Notes: generated by a model not told the origin, from the sequence alone. A stretch of 64,000 nucleotides of DNA from Euglena gracilis (GCA_039621445.1 CP154957.1:13322947-13386946); one strand, 5' to 3'; counted from the first letter of the stretch, positions 42,301-52,071 are shown. Translations and numbers: made by a program.

Positions 42301-45023
42301 TAGTTTTGAACTAATGTCCCTGACACAAGCGCGCAAGCCAGTTCAACATCAGTAAATTTGTGATGTTAGTGGTTGTTTTCACCATTGGGTATCTTTCGAA
42401 AAATTGGAAAAATGTATTTCATTTCAGAAATATTTCAGAAATATTACAGTCTTGTCTGTTATCGCACGACAGCCCCCCTTTCGGTTACCAAACCACCCCA
42501 ACCCGAATTCTCGCAAAAAAAAACCCTAAAACCCCCCAAAACAGGGTGCGGTGCGATACCGGGGGGAGGGGATTGAAGCTAGATAAACTTAGAACCGTCA
42601 AAATTGGAAGCTGAAAAAATTGGTGCCAAACCTGAAAACGGCCAGGAAAAAATTGGCAGGTTTTTTTGCAAGATGACTGGAAAAAGGGGCCCCGAGCGAG
42701 AAATTGGTGATGGACTTTTTGGTGGTCGCTAGCGACTAGTCGCTCCGACCAATTTTAAGTCCACCCCCCCTCTAAAAAAATTTTTAAGCCCCCCCCAAAT
42801 TTTTCATTCAAATATGAAAGAAAATGACGCAAAACCCACCCAAATGTCTTCCAAAACCCCCATTCGGGGGTCAATTTGCAAAAAATTTCGGGTCATATCT
42901 TCTCTTTGGGCCTGTTCTATGAAACCATAGCATTTACCATAGCCTGGGAGGTGGCCGAAGGCCGACTAAGTTCATTAAGGAGCGCGACTCGGCCATCCTT
43001 GCCTTGCACACACAAGACCACATTCATTGCGAAGCGCGACTCGGCCATCTTTGCCTTGCACACACATTTTTGTTATTTTGGGGGGGGGGGGGTACGGGGG
43101 GGGGGGGGGCGGCAGCCCCCCCCCCCCCCCGGAGGAGGCTGTAGGCCGACTAAGTTCGCGTATCAGGGAGCATTAGGGAGCGCGACTCGCCCATCCTTGC
43201 CTTGCACACACTGCAAATTAACCCCCGAATGGGGGCTTTGGAAGGCATTTGGGTGGGTTGTGAGCCATTTTCTTTCATATTTGAATGAAAAAAAATTCGA
43301 GGGGGGGCTTTAAAAAATTTTAGAGGGGGGGTGGACTAAAATTGGGGTACTTATCTGTTATCGCACGACACCTTATTTTGGTTATCACACGACGCCCTTT
43401 TTTTTGGGTTAATATGGGGTTATTGAAGGAGTAGGGTTAGGTGTGCACAGGCCATGTTGCGCTAAATGGCCTGTGCGCACCTAACCCTACTCCTTAAATA
43501 ACCCCATAGGACTAAAAATAAGGTGTCGTGCGATAACCAAAAAATAAGGTGTCGTGCGATAACAGATAAGTACCAAAATTGGTGGTCGGCCCGACCACCA
43601 ATGGTCAGTAGACTTGGTCGCTAGCGACTAGTCGCTAGCGACCACCAAAAAGTCCATCGCCAATTTCCCGCAATGAGCCGGAAAAAGGGGTGGTTTTGAA
43701 AATTTTGAGGCAGGATTTTCAAAAAAGGGCCGGAAAAAATTGGCAGGATTTCTGTACGCCAATTTTTTCCCAATCAATTTTTTCGGCATCCAATCCCCCC
43801 CCCCTGGAAACCGAAAGGGGGGGAGGGTGCGTCGTACCAAAGTTTTGACCTCCTCGATGGGAATTTTTGACTGAATTTCCCCATGGGGGTGTCTGGGACG
43901 CGGGGGGGACGCGGGGGGGGACCCGGGGGGGGGGGGACGCGGGGGACGCCATTTTTGGGACAGTGAAATTAGGAATTTGCCGCGAGAAAAATTTTAGCCA
44001 ACTTAGGATTCTACCACAACAAATTAGGAGAAACCCACCCCAAATTAGGAATCACCCACCGCAAGTTAGGAATCACCCACACCAAATTAGGAATCACCAA
44101 CCTCAATCTGCCTGAAATTAGGAATCAGCCTCCTGAATTTGGCTGTCTCAACAGAACAAAATTTTGGTTCCAAAGTGGGACGCGGGGGGGGGGACGCGGG
44201 GGGGGGGGCGCGGGGGGGGACGCGGGGGCATGCTTGTGCTTACCAACCGGGGGGGGGGGAGGGGGGGGGGGGGGCTATAGGGTGCCTGCCCCCAGCAGGC
44301 ACACCCCCCCCCGGGGGGGGGATAGGGGTCCGGGCCGGACCCAGAAAATTTTCATTGAAAATGGCCGTTTCCGGGCCCCCGGCGCCTTCGGCGCCGGGGT
44401 CGGAGGGGGGTGCCTGCTAGGGGCAGGCACCCCCCGAAACCCTACCCCCCGGGTCGGATCGGGTGCTATGGGGTGCCTGCCCCTAGCACCCAGCACCCGA
44501 CTAAGCGCAAGCCTGCGCGGGGGAGACACCCCCCATGACATCAAAAATGGATACCGCCGAAGAAAAATGGGTCTTCCCGTGAGACCCACTGTCCTGTGAG
44601 ACGGTGAGCCTGTGACCCCCGCTGTGTGCAAAAATGAGCAGTGTTGGTGCAAAGCAGGATACATCAGAAGTCTTGGGTGAAGGGGAAGATTGTGTTGGGA
44701 CAGGGCATACTGTCAGCATTTCACCAGCAAGGATGATCACAGATGTTGTACCATCACCAACTTCTTCATCTTGGGCACGACTGAGTTCAATCATGTGCTT
44801 AGCTGCCGGATGGTTGACGTCAATTTCACGCAGGATGCAATTCCCGTCATTTGTGATGACAATACCACCCATTGGGTCAAGAATCATTTTCAGCATGGCA
44901 CAGGGCCCCAGAGTGGTTCGGATGATTTCACTAACTGCTTTGGCAGATGTGATGTTGTTGAGCTGGGCCTTGTGCCCCTGATTGCGCGAAACATTGGAAC
45001 CGAAAACCTGCAGCATTTTGGAC
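33209..45023 (-). CDS. CCT3: CCT3, T-complex protein 1 subunit gamma, 14 exons
   Basis: One subunit of the eukaryotic cytosolic chaperonin TRiC/CCT, which folds actin, tubulin and other proteins with ATP. Exons in order: 45023-44711, 42132-~41939, ~41481-41401, 40479-40360, 39440-~39310, ~38839-38716, 37623-37486, 37280-37167, 36771-~36697, ~36490-~36422, ~36039-~35962, ~34755-~34676, ~34464-34362, 33324-33209. The model gives about 576 codons, close to the usual 545-560. Legible signatures are DPMGGIVITNDGNCILREID, the ATP-site motif GDGTT, LLDCPLEYKKGEN, FTEKGLSD, RKTDNNR, LLRGPSKDILNEMERNLQDA, GGGATEMAVSAAL, EVIPR, NCGAN and LLRIDDVLSG. These separate gamma from the other CCT subunits. The ATG is at 45016. 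Introns are both GT-AG and non-canonical. No broken exon was seen, so the gene looks functional. Confidence 0.95.
34362..34464 (-). CDS. CCT3: CCT3 exon 13
   Basis: Reads TLKTSIEACCMLLRIDDVLS GISAKKEGGGGGNR. A GTCTGA donor in phase 1 leads to exon 14. If unspliced the frame stops four codons later. Confidence 0.85.
34676..34755 (-). CDS. CCT3: CCT3 exon 12
   Basis: Reads MGIDGVKGVITDIQELGITE PYVVKVQ. The 3' junction slides over a GCAGA repeat shared with the start of exon 13. Confidence 0.85.
35962..36039 (-). CDS. CCT3: CCT3 exon 11
   Basis: Reads TLATNCGANIMKLMTELRAK HAKGQ. Both borders are non-canonical and placed by homology and short repeats (GGA at the 5' side, GAC at the 3' side). 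Confidence 0.8.
36422..36490 (-). CDS. CCT3: CCT3 exon 10
   Basis: Reads VVQQWVYQAVAMGLEVIPR. With the 36490 start it has four extra residues (AGPT). A start near 36477 would match family length but needs a non-canonical border. No GT at the 3' end. Confidence 0.8.
36697..36771 (-). CDS. CCT3: CCT3 exon 9
   Basis: Acceptor GTGACTCACAG-type. Reads IVYGGGATEMAVSAALMEHS to KSIVG. GTTCGG would be the donor if the next exon starts at 36490. Confidence 0.9.
37167..37280 (-). CDS. CCT3: CCT3 exon 8
   Basis: Starts within the GCCCA direct repeat shared with the end of exon 7. Reads KACSILLRGPSKDILNEMER to NVARNLLVDP, with a GTGTGC donor. Confidence 0.95.
37281..37485 (-). other. CCT3 intron 7, euglenid nonconventional type
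   Basis: 205 nt. Starts GCCCAG (CAG at +4 to +6), ends CTGCCATT (CTG at -8 to -6), and GCCCA is repeated at both borders. Joining here gives the conserved EPKACSILLRG. Confidence 0.8.
37486..37623 (-). CDS. CCT3: CCT3 exon 7
   Basis: Acceptor CCCCTACTCCAG. Reads IARATGATIVHRTDELQESD to FVFMEECAE. The 3' border is a non-canonical intron starting GCCCAG. Confidence 0.95.
37795..38050. repeat. GGGTGCCTGCC repeat, copy (others 26960-27180 and 44230-44510)
   Basis: Blocks TCGGATTTCGGCCTGTGCCC, CACTCCTTTGAAAATAGG and GGCGCCTTTGG match the copy inside the 25832-27565 element. The 44.2-kb copy shares the GGTGCCTGCC and GGCGCCTTCGGCGCC parts only. Confidence 0.75.
38097..38450. repeat. CAGGCCTTTGCTTAA-family repeat, partial
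   Basis: Begins CAGGCCTTTGCTTAATGACC and shares blocks (GGTTTTTGGCTGATTTTGTT, GAAAAAAATTTTC) with 39706-40306. Confidence 0.65.
38455..38536. repeat. Inverted partial copy of the 20391 repeat
   Basis: Same 75-bp terminal part as 28452-28527, here inside a CCT3 intron next to a CAGGCCTTTGCTTAA-family repeat. Confidence 0.8.
38716..38839 (-). CDS. CCT3: CCT3 exon 6
   Basis: Reads IARFKPDVVFTEKGLSDIAA to RRCRKTDNN, with a GTGTGTG donor. The 5' border is CCCAG or one base away. Confidence 0.9.
39310..39440 (-). CDS. CCT3: CCT3 exon 5
   Basis: Acceptor CCTCCCACAG. Reads VILLDCPLEYKKGENSINVE to EEEYVKGLCDD. The 3' border lacks GT and can slide over a GAC repeat. Confidence 0.9.
39706..40306. mobile_element. 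CAGGCTTTTGCTTAA inverted-repeat element
   Basis: Left end CAGCTTTTGCTTAAAGACC, right end CCTTAAGCAAAAGCCTG, about 600 bp, in CCT3 intron 4. GATGTGCC occurs at both outer edges, but the left and right ends do not line up perfectly, so the duplication is only probable. No ORF recognised. Confidence 0.6.
40360..40479 (-). CDS. CCT3: CCT3 exon 4
   Basis: Acceptor TGTTACTCTCAG, donor GTGTGT. Reads YAKVEKIPGGEYSDSKVISG to MLNKDVVHPRMKRSIRNP. Confidence 0.95.
40595..41110. repeat. Dispersed repeat, copy 2 (first copy 3925-4310)
   Basis: Longer than copy 1, with the TTTAGGTCTCCGGACATTTC block present twice (40885 and 41065). In CCT3 intron 3. Confidence 0.75.
41401..41481 (-). CDS. CCT3: CCT3 exon 3
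   Basis: Reads TGLAIDAVKTVYNVDKASGR to EVDFKR. No AG acceptor precedes it. The 3' border is a GTATGC donor. Confidence 0.9.
41482..41938 (-). other. CCT3 intron 2, euglenid nonconventional type
   Basis: Starts GGTCAG (CAG at +4 to +6) and ends CTGATGCT (CTG at -8 to -6), with no GT or AG at the ends. CTGATG occurs at both junctions. Confidence 0.7.
41939..42132 (-). CDS. CCT3: CCT3 exon 2
   Basis: Acceptor TTGCACAG. Reads MAQKYVEQNIHPLKIVQGFA to KVMGRLDELM. The 3' border has no GT donor and is placed by homology and the CTGATG direct repeat. Confidence 0.9.
42670..43695. mobile_element. Nested foldback element in CCT3 intron 1
   Basis: Outer arms of about 70 bp: TTGGTGATGGACTTTTTGGT and GGTCGCTAGCGACTAGTCGC on the left, inverted at 43620-43690. 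A second pair includes TTTCATTCAAATATGAAAGA (42800) against its inverse at 43270. The core 43340-43575 is itself a palindrome with GGAGTAGGGTTAGGTG arms. No coding capacity. Confidence 0.75.
43900..44225. repeat. GGGGGGACGCG arrays around ATTAGGAAT units
   Basis: Two G-rich arrays of GGGGGACGCG (43900-43950 and 44176-44228) enclose degenerate CAAATTAGGAATCACCCACC units. Relatives of the latter are at 62230-62540. Confidence 0.7.
44711..45023 (-). CDS. CCT3: CCT3 exon 1
   Basis: ATG at 45016. Carries the N-terminal equatorial domain including TLGPCAMLKMILDPMGG, NDGN and GDGTTS, and ends AGEMLT at a GTATGC donor. Confidence 0.95.
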
Positions 45024-45043
45024 CTGTGAAAGGAAAGAAGAAA
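45023..45043 (-). other. Probable spliced-leader trans-splice acceptor of CCT3
   Basis: On the minus strand TTTCTTCTTTCCTTTCACAG ends just before 45023, 7 bases before the ATG at 45016. The N-terminus MLQVFGSN already aligns with the family start, so no upstream coding exon is needed. An ordinary 5'-UTR intron is the alternative. Confidence 0.6.
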
Positions 45044-45099
45044 CTCTGATGTTTGAAGATTGCAAAACCCTCCGCAGTGCCACCTGGCAAGACAATCTA

Positions 45100-45345
45100 T
45101 ATCGAGAACTGTGTCCCAGGCACAGGTTTCACGCCCGAACCGGCGTCTGGGACACAGTTTTTAAAACCGTGTTCAGCCTGCCAAATGCCTGCCCTGAAAT
45201 TCGTGGTCATGAACACGTTTTCCATTAGGGCATCTGTGGCAATGACACGTTTTCCATTATGGCATCTGTGGCAGTGGCACGTTTTCCATTAGGGCAAGTG
45301 TGGCAATGACACGTTTTCCATTAGGGCATCTGTGGCAATCACGTG
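45100..45345. repeat. Repeat with a tandem ~33-bp ACGTTTTCCATTAGGGCATC array
   Basis: Four tandem copies of ACGTTTTCCATTAGGGCATC(TGTGGCAATGAC) at 45212-45345, preceded by TTCACGCCCGAACCGGCGTC. Related sequence in inverse order lies at 48040-48345. Confidence 0.75.
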
Positions 45346-45659
45346 GAAAAATCTTCCGAAAATGCATTTTGCCAAATTTCGAAGATCGCGAGCGTATCTC
45401 TTACTGTGAAAGTTGTTCAGGTACAAACTCACCCCTCGATCGAAAGCTCTTCTCATCAGACGACTGGTGATGACCACCAAATTCACGATTTTTCTCTTCA
45501 AATCGAGGACATCTGGGGTCCACGGATGTACAAGAATTGTGAAATTAGAATTTGCCGGTGACAGGAAACAACAGTACCAGGCGACGTGGCTTCTGTATGG
45601 TTCGTTAAGCATTTTAAACCAAACAGCACCCAAAACCACCACAAATTTCGACTAAGATT

Positions 45660-46320
45660 CTGGCCGATCCGACGATCACGAGCGTATCTTGGGCTGCGTG
45701 CAATGTTGGGGTACCAAGCTACCCCTCAATTGAAAGGGCTCTGTGCGGAATTCCGGAGGTGGTCGCTGTGGAGGTCGGCCCGACCATGGTCGGGCCGACC
45801 ATGGTCGGCCCGACCTGTGGAGGTGGTCGACCGACCTGTGGAGGTCGGGCCGACCACCATTTTTTTGCACTACCCCCCCCCCCTTTTTTTGCATTTTTAA
45901 GCCCCCCCCCCCCTGGTCGGTGGGTGGTCGGTGGGTGGTCGGTGGGCATAAAAATGGTCTGTGGCGGCCCCAAATCACCCGGAAATGCACTTATGGCCAG
46001 TTCTCCCCCCCCCCAAGGACCATGTCCTGGGAGGGTCCTGGGGGGGTCCTGGGGGGGTCCTGGGGGGGTCCTTCGGAGGGTGCTGGGGGGGTCCTGGGGG
46101 GGGGGGTGCTGGGGGGGTCCTTGGTGGGTCCCGCATTTTTTGGCAGAAATTTTGCAGCACAAGTTCAGGTTATTCTAAAGTGGGTACCGCCCCCCGGTGG
46201 GTCCTGGGGGGGTCCTAGGGGGGAAACTGGCCATGACTCTCACGAGAGGCAGAAAACTCCCCCCTCCACCCGATCCGAAGTTTTCTTTCAGGGGGGGGTT
46301 TAAAAGTCGGCAGTTGACTC
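45660..46320. repeat. Palindromic GGTCGGCCCGACC cluster and GGGGGGTCCT array
   Basis: 45775-45860 alternates GGTCGGGCCGACC and GGTCGGCCCGACC. 46025-46130 and 46195-46215 are GGGGGGTCCTG tandem units. No gene recognised. Confidence 0.7.
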
Positions 46321-47170
46321 AGTAGCACAGAGTGGGTAGTTCGCCGACTAGTCGGCCAACTGGCTCCCCCCCCCCCGTGCCTCACCGACTAGCTGCCAAC
46401 TAGGCCAACCGACCAATTGGCGTCGTCGGTCGGCCAACCAATTGGCCAGTCAGCCGACTAGTCGGCCGACTAGCCAGCCCCCCCTTCCAGCCTGCCACCA
46501 AATAGTTGAAGGGTCAATCGACCAGCTGAAGGGTCGGTGACTGATGCGTGAAAAAGTGGTGCCTGCAGGGGACCAGCTACCCCAAAGAGGCGCCCAACTA
46601 GGGTTAATACACATTGGGGGACCCTCGCTCGGCGCCTTCGGCGCCTCGCTCGGGTCCCCCAATGTTTTTAACCCTAGTTGGGCGCCTCTTTGGGTTCGCT
46701 GGGTCCCCTGCAGACACCAATTTAACGACGTTGAGGGGATGGGGTGGGACAGTTAGGGATGGAAACTTGACCCTAACCCTACTCCTTTAAATAACGTCAT
46801 CAACTTTTCAAGTTCTGAATTGCAGCGGCCTTCGGCCGCTGCGCGGCCTTCGGCCTTCGGCCAGGCGGCCTTCGGGGCGGATGGCGGTAGACTGGGGGGG
46901 GGGGGTAGTCGGTCGACTAATGGTCGGTAGCTAGTTGGCGAGACGGGGTGGGGGGGGTGTTGGGTAGTTGGCCGACTGGTTGGTCAGAATTGCAGCAGCC
47001 TTCGGCTGTTGCGGTGGCCCTTGGCCGCTGCGCGGCCTTCGACCAGGAGGCCTTCGTGGCGCATGGCAGTAGACTGGGGGGTGGGGGGGGGAGTCGGCCG
47101 ACTAATGGTCGGTAGCTAGTCGGCGAGACGGGGTGGGTAGGGTGTTTGGTAGTCTGACTACCCACTCTAA
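46320..47170. repeat. GTCGGCCGACTAGTCGG-rich region with a long hairpin
   Basis: Dense short palindromes (GACTAGTCGGCC, CGGCCTTCGGCCG) and the 46555-46725 foldback. Two similar blocks at 46800-46960 and 46985-47130 repeat GAATTGCAGC..GGCCTTCGG..GTCGGTAGCTAGT. Confidence 0.7.
46555..46725. repeat. Near-perfect ~165-bp foldback hairpin
   Basis: Arms read GGTGCCTGCAGGGGACC .. AGGCGCCCAACTAGGGTTAA .. CATTGGGGGACCC and return inverted, closing on GGCGCCTTCGGCGCC. One arm plus its right flank recurs at 59795-59975. Confidence 0.85.
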
Positions 47171-47809
47171 TGTACTAACGGGTCAGTGCCGCCGACATTT
47201 AAGTCCCCCTGAAGAAAATCCCATGCAAACAGGTCGGTGGCTGGTCGGTGGTCATAAACATCGTTGGACCCTTGATGGGGGCCCGGAGGGGTAAAAAACA
47301 ATGATGAAACAGGGATTACATGAAAATCCTTTAGAAATGCAAGCATTCTGCATCACGAGAGGCAGGAAACTCTTCCCTCCACCCCCATCCGAACGTCAAA
47401 TAACAAAATCCCTTCTGAGTTGGCAACATACTCGGGGGATAAGTTGTTTTTGTGGCTCACTTTTTTCATAGGCGGGGGGGGCTCCGCCCCCCCCCCCCCG
47501 CACCCCCCCCTCAAATAACAAAATCCCCTCTATGTTGGCAACGTACTTGAAGGGCTAAATCCTTTTTGTGCAAAATTTTGCAATTATATTGAAAATCCGA
47601 TGGGGAGAGGTGTTCTTTTGCCAAAAGTGGCCCAAAATGGGCAATCCCCCCCACGTTTTTGCATATTCACCCCCGATTGGGGGGTTCTGGAGCCATTTAA
47701 GTGGGTTTTGACTGGTTTTGGGGTGATTTGGACAAAAAAATTTCAGGGGGGGGGGCTTAAATTTCCAGAAAGGGGGGGGGGGGAGTGCAAAAAAATGGAG
47801 GGCGGGCCG

Positions 47810-47910
47810 ACCTCCACAGGTCGATAAGGTCGGGCCGACCATTGGTCGGGCCGACCATGGTCGGGCCGACCTCCTGGTCGGGCCGACCAGGTCGGCCCGA
47901 CCTCCACAGC
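47810..47910. repeat. GGTCGGGCCGACC palindrome cluster, second copy
   Basis: Same alternating palindromes as 45775-45860, inverted with respect to its flanks (CTCCACAGCGACCACCTCC is shared). Confidence 0.75.
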
Positions 47911-48039
47911 GACCACCTCCAGAAATCCGCTCGGGGCCAATTGAAAGCTCTTTTCAACAGATGGCCAGCCGTGGGCATCAGATTTTTCCACGCTTCACGG
48001 TGCTCACAATGTTTGCGTACGTTTAGTCATGGGGGGAGG

Positions 48040-48345
48040 CGTAACACGTTTTCCATTAGGGCATCTGTGGCAATTGACACTAGGGCATCTGTGGCAATGA
48101 CACGTTTTCCATTAGGCCGCTTTTTTTCGGTCCGAATTTCACATTTTAGCGTTTTTCTCCCTTGGCGTGAATCATGACCACGAATTTCAGGGCAGGCATT
48201 TGGCGGGCTCTGAACACGTTTTTAAACAAATTGTGGCTGAGCCCAGATTTCAGCCTGAAAACCCGGTTTCAGGCTGAAATTCGGGCGTAGCCACAATTTG
48301 TGTATAGAAACGGTGGCTGGGGGGCTGTTCACGCCCGAACCGGCG
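48040..48345. repeat. Inverse copy of the 45100-45345 repeat
   Basis: Contains CATTAGGGCATCTGTGGCAA units, then GACCACGAATTTCAGGGCAG (inverse of 45190-45215) and CACGCCCGAACCGGCGTCTG. Confidence 0.7.
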
Positions 48346-49659
48346 TCTGAGGAATCACGGCCAATTTCGCCCCAAATACCCATGTTTGGGGCAGTTTTGG
48401 GCGACTTTGGTCCAAATGGGCCGCCGGTTGAAATTGGCAGATTCCACACCTCTGAGGCCATGTTGCCGATCAATCGAAAGCTCTTCTCAAAGGCTTTCAG
48501 CAGATGGCCTCGGATTTCGGCCATAATGCACATAGCTCTTATTTTCAGCGATCGTGTATTCCAAAATTTGACATCTTAATTTGTCAAATTCCAAATCTCA
48601 GGTTACATATTGCATATCAAAGGAAAGCTCTCCCCAAGACCTGACCTCATCCCAAAATCCAAAAAGCCTCCAAATGCTCAAAATGTCAGTAAATTTGATG
48701 TTACGGAAGCCAACTTTCAAAAAAAAATTTTTATGGTTAGGCAATCCAGTTCATCCTCCTAATCCCCCCCCCCCCGGTCAAAATGATCCAGACGATCCAG
48801 TTACCGGTGCCCCCCCCCCTGCCTGGTCTCCATGATGCAACCTGACTGAATTTGGCTGGTGGTGTCCTTGGGTGCTCGCCCATGGGGGGTGCCGCAAGGC
48901 ACTGTGGGGGGCTGGACAATGACCAAAGCACGCTGCTCCCAGGTGCCGGAATGCCTTGAAAGGACCATTTTTTGGGCAACATTTTTTGGAACTGGTCGTT
49001 ACACCACAGCCATCTGCCTTGTGACCACCAAAGTGAAAATCAGTACCAGTGCTGAACACCCACCATCCGAAAACGGCAGAGATGAAAGAATTGGATTATT
49101 GAATGAGGTGCAAAGGAAAAAGAGAAGAAAAGAAACAGGGGGGGGGTGAATAAAACCTTCAGCTGTTGGCTGGGGTCCGGACAACGAGGCGGAGGAACAA
49201 AAACGGACAAACACCTTCAACAACCCAATTTCAGACTCAGGAAAGCTCTGGTGGTAGATTTAAGAGCACCCAAGTTCTTCAAAATGCAAAATTACGCAGT
49301 TTGAAAAACATGTCAGGATTTGAATTTTACGCCAAACTCCTGAAAACTGACTTTATTTTGACCCCTGCAACGGGGTGAAAAACTTCCCACACCGGCACAA
49401 AATTGTCCATGCACCAAAATTGTACTTGGTATTCCGCTTGTCGGCCTGAATTCCTGCCGTGATGGTTGATGATGACAGTGTTTGAAGTGTGCAAAAAGAG
49501 GAAGCAAGAAACCCGCAAGCTGCGACTTAGCCCGCGTTTGAAATCCTGCGGGTCTTGAAATGATTTTCGTCTCCACACGTGCTCATGGCCTGAAAGCCCC
49601 GAGTGGGGTCTGAATTTCAGAAGGACAACTGCGAGCAGCAAGCAACCCCAAGGTTTGAA

Positions 49660-50985
49660 TTGTGGATTTGACTGACTACTGTGAGAAGTCATTTGCAGCG
49701 ACAGCCTCCCCGACCCGGGGGATTTCAACAACCCCCGGAGTTCACAACGACATCTGTGAAGCGACAACCTCCCCGACCCGTGATACCCCATCAAACCCCG
49801 GAGTTTGCAGCGACTTTCTGTGCAGCATCCCCTTGGCAGAGACCCGGAGTCTACATCGACATCTCGGATTCAAGCCCTGGAAGGCCCAGCCCCAGGAGAA
49901 GAAGGGTGAGAATCAGCCACCCAGCAGCAGCACATCAACATCGACATCGGTGGCTCAAGCCCTGGGAGATCCAGCCCCAGGAGAAGCAGCAACAGCAGAA
50001 GCACATCGACATCTTGAACAAGATTGTTGGACCCATTTCACAGACATTTTGCTTCCAAATCTTGGGATTGGCTTTGTGCTTTCCCAAAATGCTGCAGAAG
50101 ATTTTCCCGCAAGGGCAAACCCAGGAGAAAACCACAGCAATGGACACTGCAGATTTCAGCAAAAACATTAAAAAGATTGGTGAGACATTTTGCGTTGAAC
50201 CCGTGTTGGCTCTGTGCTTTCCCCCAAAGCTGCTGAGGATGTCAATTCCAACGAAAATGTGGGGAAACCCCATCACAGTGGGCCCTGGAGATTGCATCAA
50301 ACACATTGGGAGCAAAAGTAGTGGACCAAACTGTCCACAGATTGCACAGTCCTACCACCCCCTCTGCCAAAAACGTTTGCCGCAGCCTGGGGCTAGCCTT
50401 GCCACCTCACTGGGCAGAGTCATGGAAAAAACGTTCTTGCAGAAGAAACCCCAAGCAAAAAGCCCGGGACATCGCAATGCCTGCACTGCCCCACAGAAAA
50501 TGAAGGGACCAAGGCAGAACGACTCAGAAAAGACAGCGGCGTCACGGCGAAAACAAGACGCCTGGTCGAAGCGCCAAGACATCTCGGCAGCCTTTGCCCA
50601 TCTCCGACCGGCGGAAGGCGGCAATCTCCGGCCGGGGTCCCCAAGGCCAACATTCTGCACAGCTCGATGCGGCCGAACGGCCCGTGCCTACCTCAGCCAA
50701 GCACGCGCCCCCGGCGGAGAGCGACCGCGCCGCCGGCGTGAGGGGCCGTACCTCCGCCCCCCGGACCTACCGCCCTGGCCAGAATGCGTCCTCACCGACT
50801 CCAAGACATTCAAAATCACGCTGTCCGCCTTCCTGCTCCGCTCCTCCTTATCGACACGGAGGTGTAGGTGTGGCTGCGCCACGGCACCGGGCAGGGGGGG
50901 TTTTCTCCCCGCGTCCCCCCCGCGTCCCCCCCCGCGTCCCCCCGCGTCCCGATTTGCGCCCTGTTTTTCGCAGATTTTTTTTTAA
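49660..50985 (+). other. Imperfect internal repeats with a 434-codon open frame; coding doubtful
   Basis: 49690-49830 is a tandem duplication of about 63 bp (CTCCCCGACCC..CCCCGGAGTT). 49860-49990 repeats CAAGCCCTGG..CAGCCCCAGGAGAAG. 50040-50240 repeats GACATTTTGC..GTGCTTTCCC with a spacing of about 129 bp. The open frame from 49681 is Pro/Gln/Arg-rich with no domain I recognise and ends in a CGCGTCCCCCC array. A retroelement remnant is possible. Confidence 0.4.
50885..50955. repeat. CGCGTCCCCCC array
   Basis: Tandem CCCCGCGTCC units. Counterparts at 52095-52140, 52412-52460 (CGTGTCCCCCC) and 53222-53280 (GGGACACGG). Confidence 0.8.
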
Positions 50986-51522
50986 TGCCGAACAATGCTT
51001 GCGGGTGGGAAGAGCCTTGTTGGGGGGTTTCCGAAAAGGGCCAACCAGGCGGCAGTTGCCACTGTACGCCCCATCTGCGAGCCCGAGCTCTTGTCCAAAA
51101 AATTCTTTGGGGCCGTGCTTTTTCCACAATGTCTGCATTGCCCCATAACCTGTCCACTTTTCCCATTTTGTCTTCACGACGTTCCGAAGGAAGTCCATGC
51201 TGCAGTCCATGCTCCAGGTCAAAATGGTCCTTGATTTCCTTGGCAACTTCATCAAATTTGGGCTTGCTGTTATTAACCTGTGGCCACGGGTTTTTGGAAC
51301 TATGAACCAAACAAAAAGGCACACCATTTCCAAGATGGATCGCAAGTAATCCAAGTGCGCATTATTGGTCAATTCATGCTTCTTTTGCCTTCTTTCCTTC
51401 TCCTCCCTCTTCCTCTTCAAAGTTTCTGCTGAGCGAGACCTAATTCACTCTTTCTTCCGTGCCAGAGTCATACAGACCATTGTTTTTTTTTTGCCTCCCT
51501 TCGTCAATGATGGAAATTTACC

Positions 51523-51715
51523 CCCCCCCCCCTTATTGTCCCACCGACCTCCCCCGGGGAGGCCCGACCGGACAATATGGGGGGGGGGACAATATGGGGG
51601 TACCAAAGGAATTTCATTGGCCGAGCCAAAAAAACCCCCCGTCGGCCGGGGCCGAGGGACAACATGGGGGGGGGACAATAGGGGGGGGGGGGTGGTAGGT
51701 TGGATTTTGTCCATC
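51523..51715. repeat. CCTTATTGTCCCACCGACCT repeat, copy 1
   Basis: Matches 59161-59340 along its length, including ACCAAAGGAATTTCATTGGC and the GACAATA-G-run joints, same orientation. Confidence 0.8.
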
Positions 51716-51717
51716 TA

Positions 51718-52071
51718 TAACGTGACCCCCCCCCTATATGGCACCCCCCCGGAGCGTTTTGACCCCCTTGGCGACTATTAGGGGGGGGGGTGACAATTAG
51801 AGGGGGGTATTCAATTTACCCTACATGTCCATCCGCGTTCTCCCTACCTGCTTGCATATCATTAAGGCCTCATTCCTCTGTGGTTGCCACCCCCTCCGCC
51901 CTCCCCCGTCACCGGTGGTGGGAAGTCTATGTTATCGGTAGGCAGCCCGTGGTGACGACGCTGCAACGGTTGTGGGTCCATGGGTAACCCCCCCCCCAAT
52001 TGTCGCTCGCCCCCCAAGGGGGGGGGCGACTATTAGGGGGGGGTGACAAATAGGGGGGGGGTCACGTTAAA
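51718..52071. mobile_element. TAACGTGACC-ended miniature element, copy 1
   Basis: Ends TAACGTGACCCCCCCCCTAT and its inverse ATAGGGGGGGGGTCACGTTA. Interior GCGACTATTAGG and GACAATTAG units bracket about 150 bp of unique sequence (51826-51980). Copy 2 is at 54899-55110. Target duplication not resolved. Confidence 0.7.
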
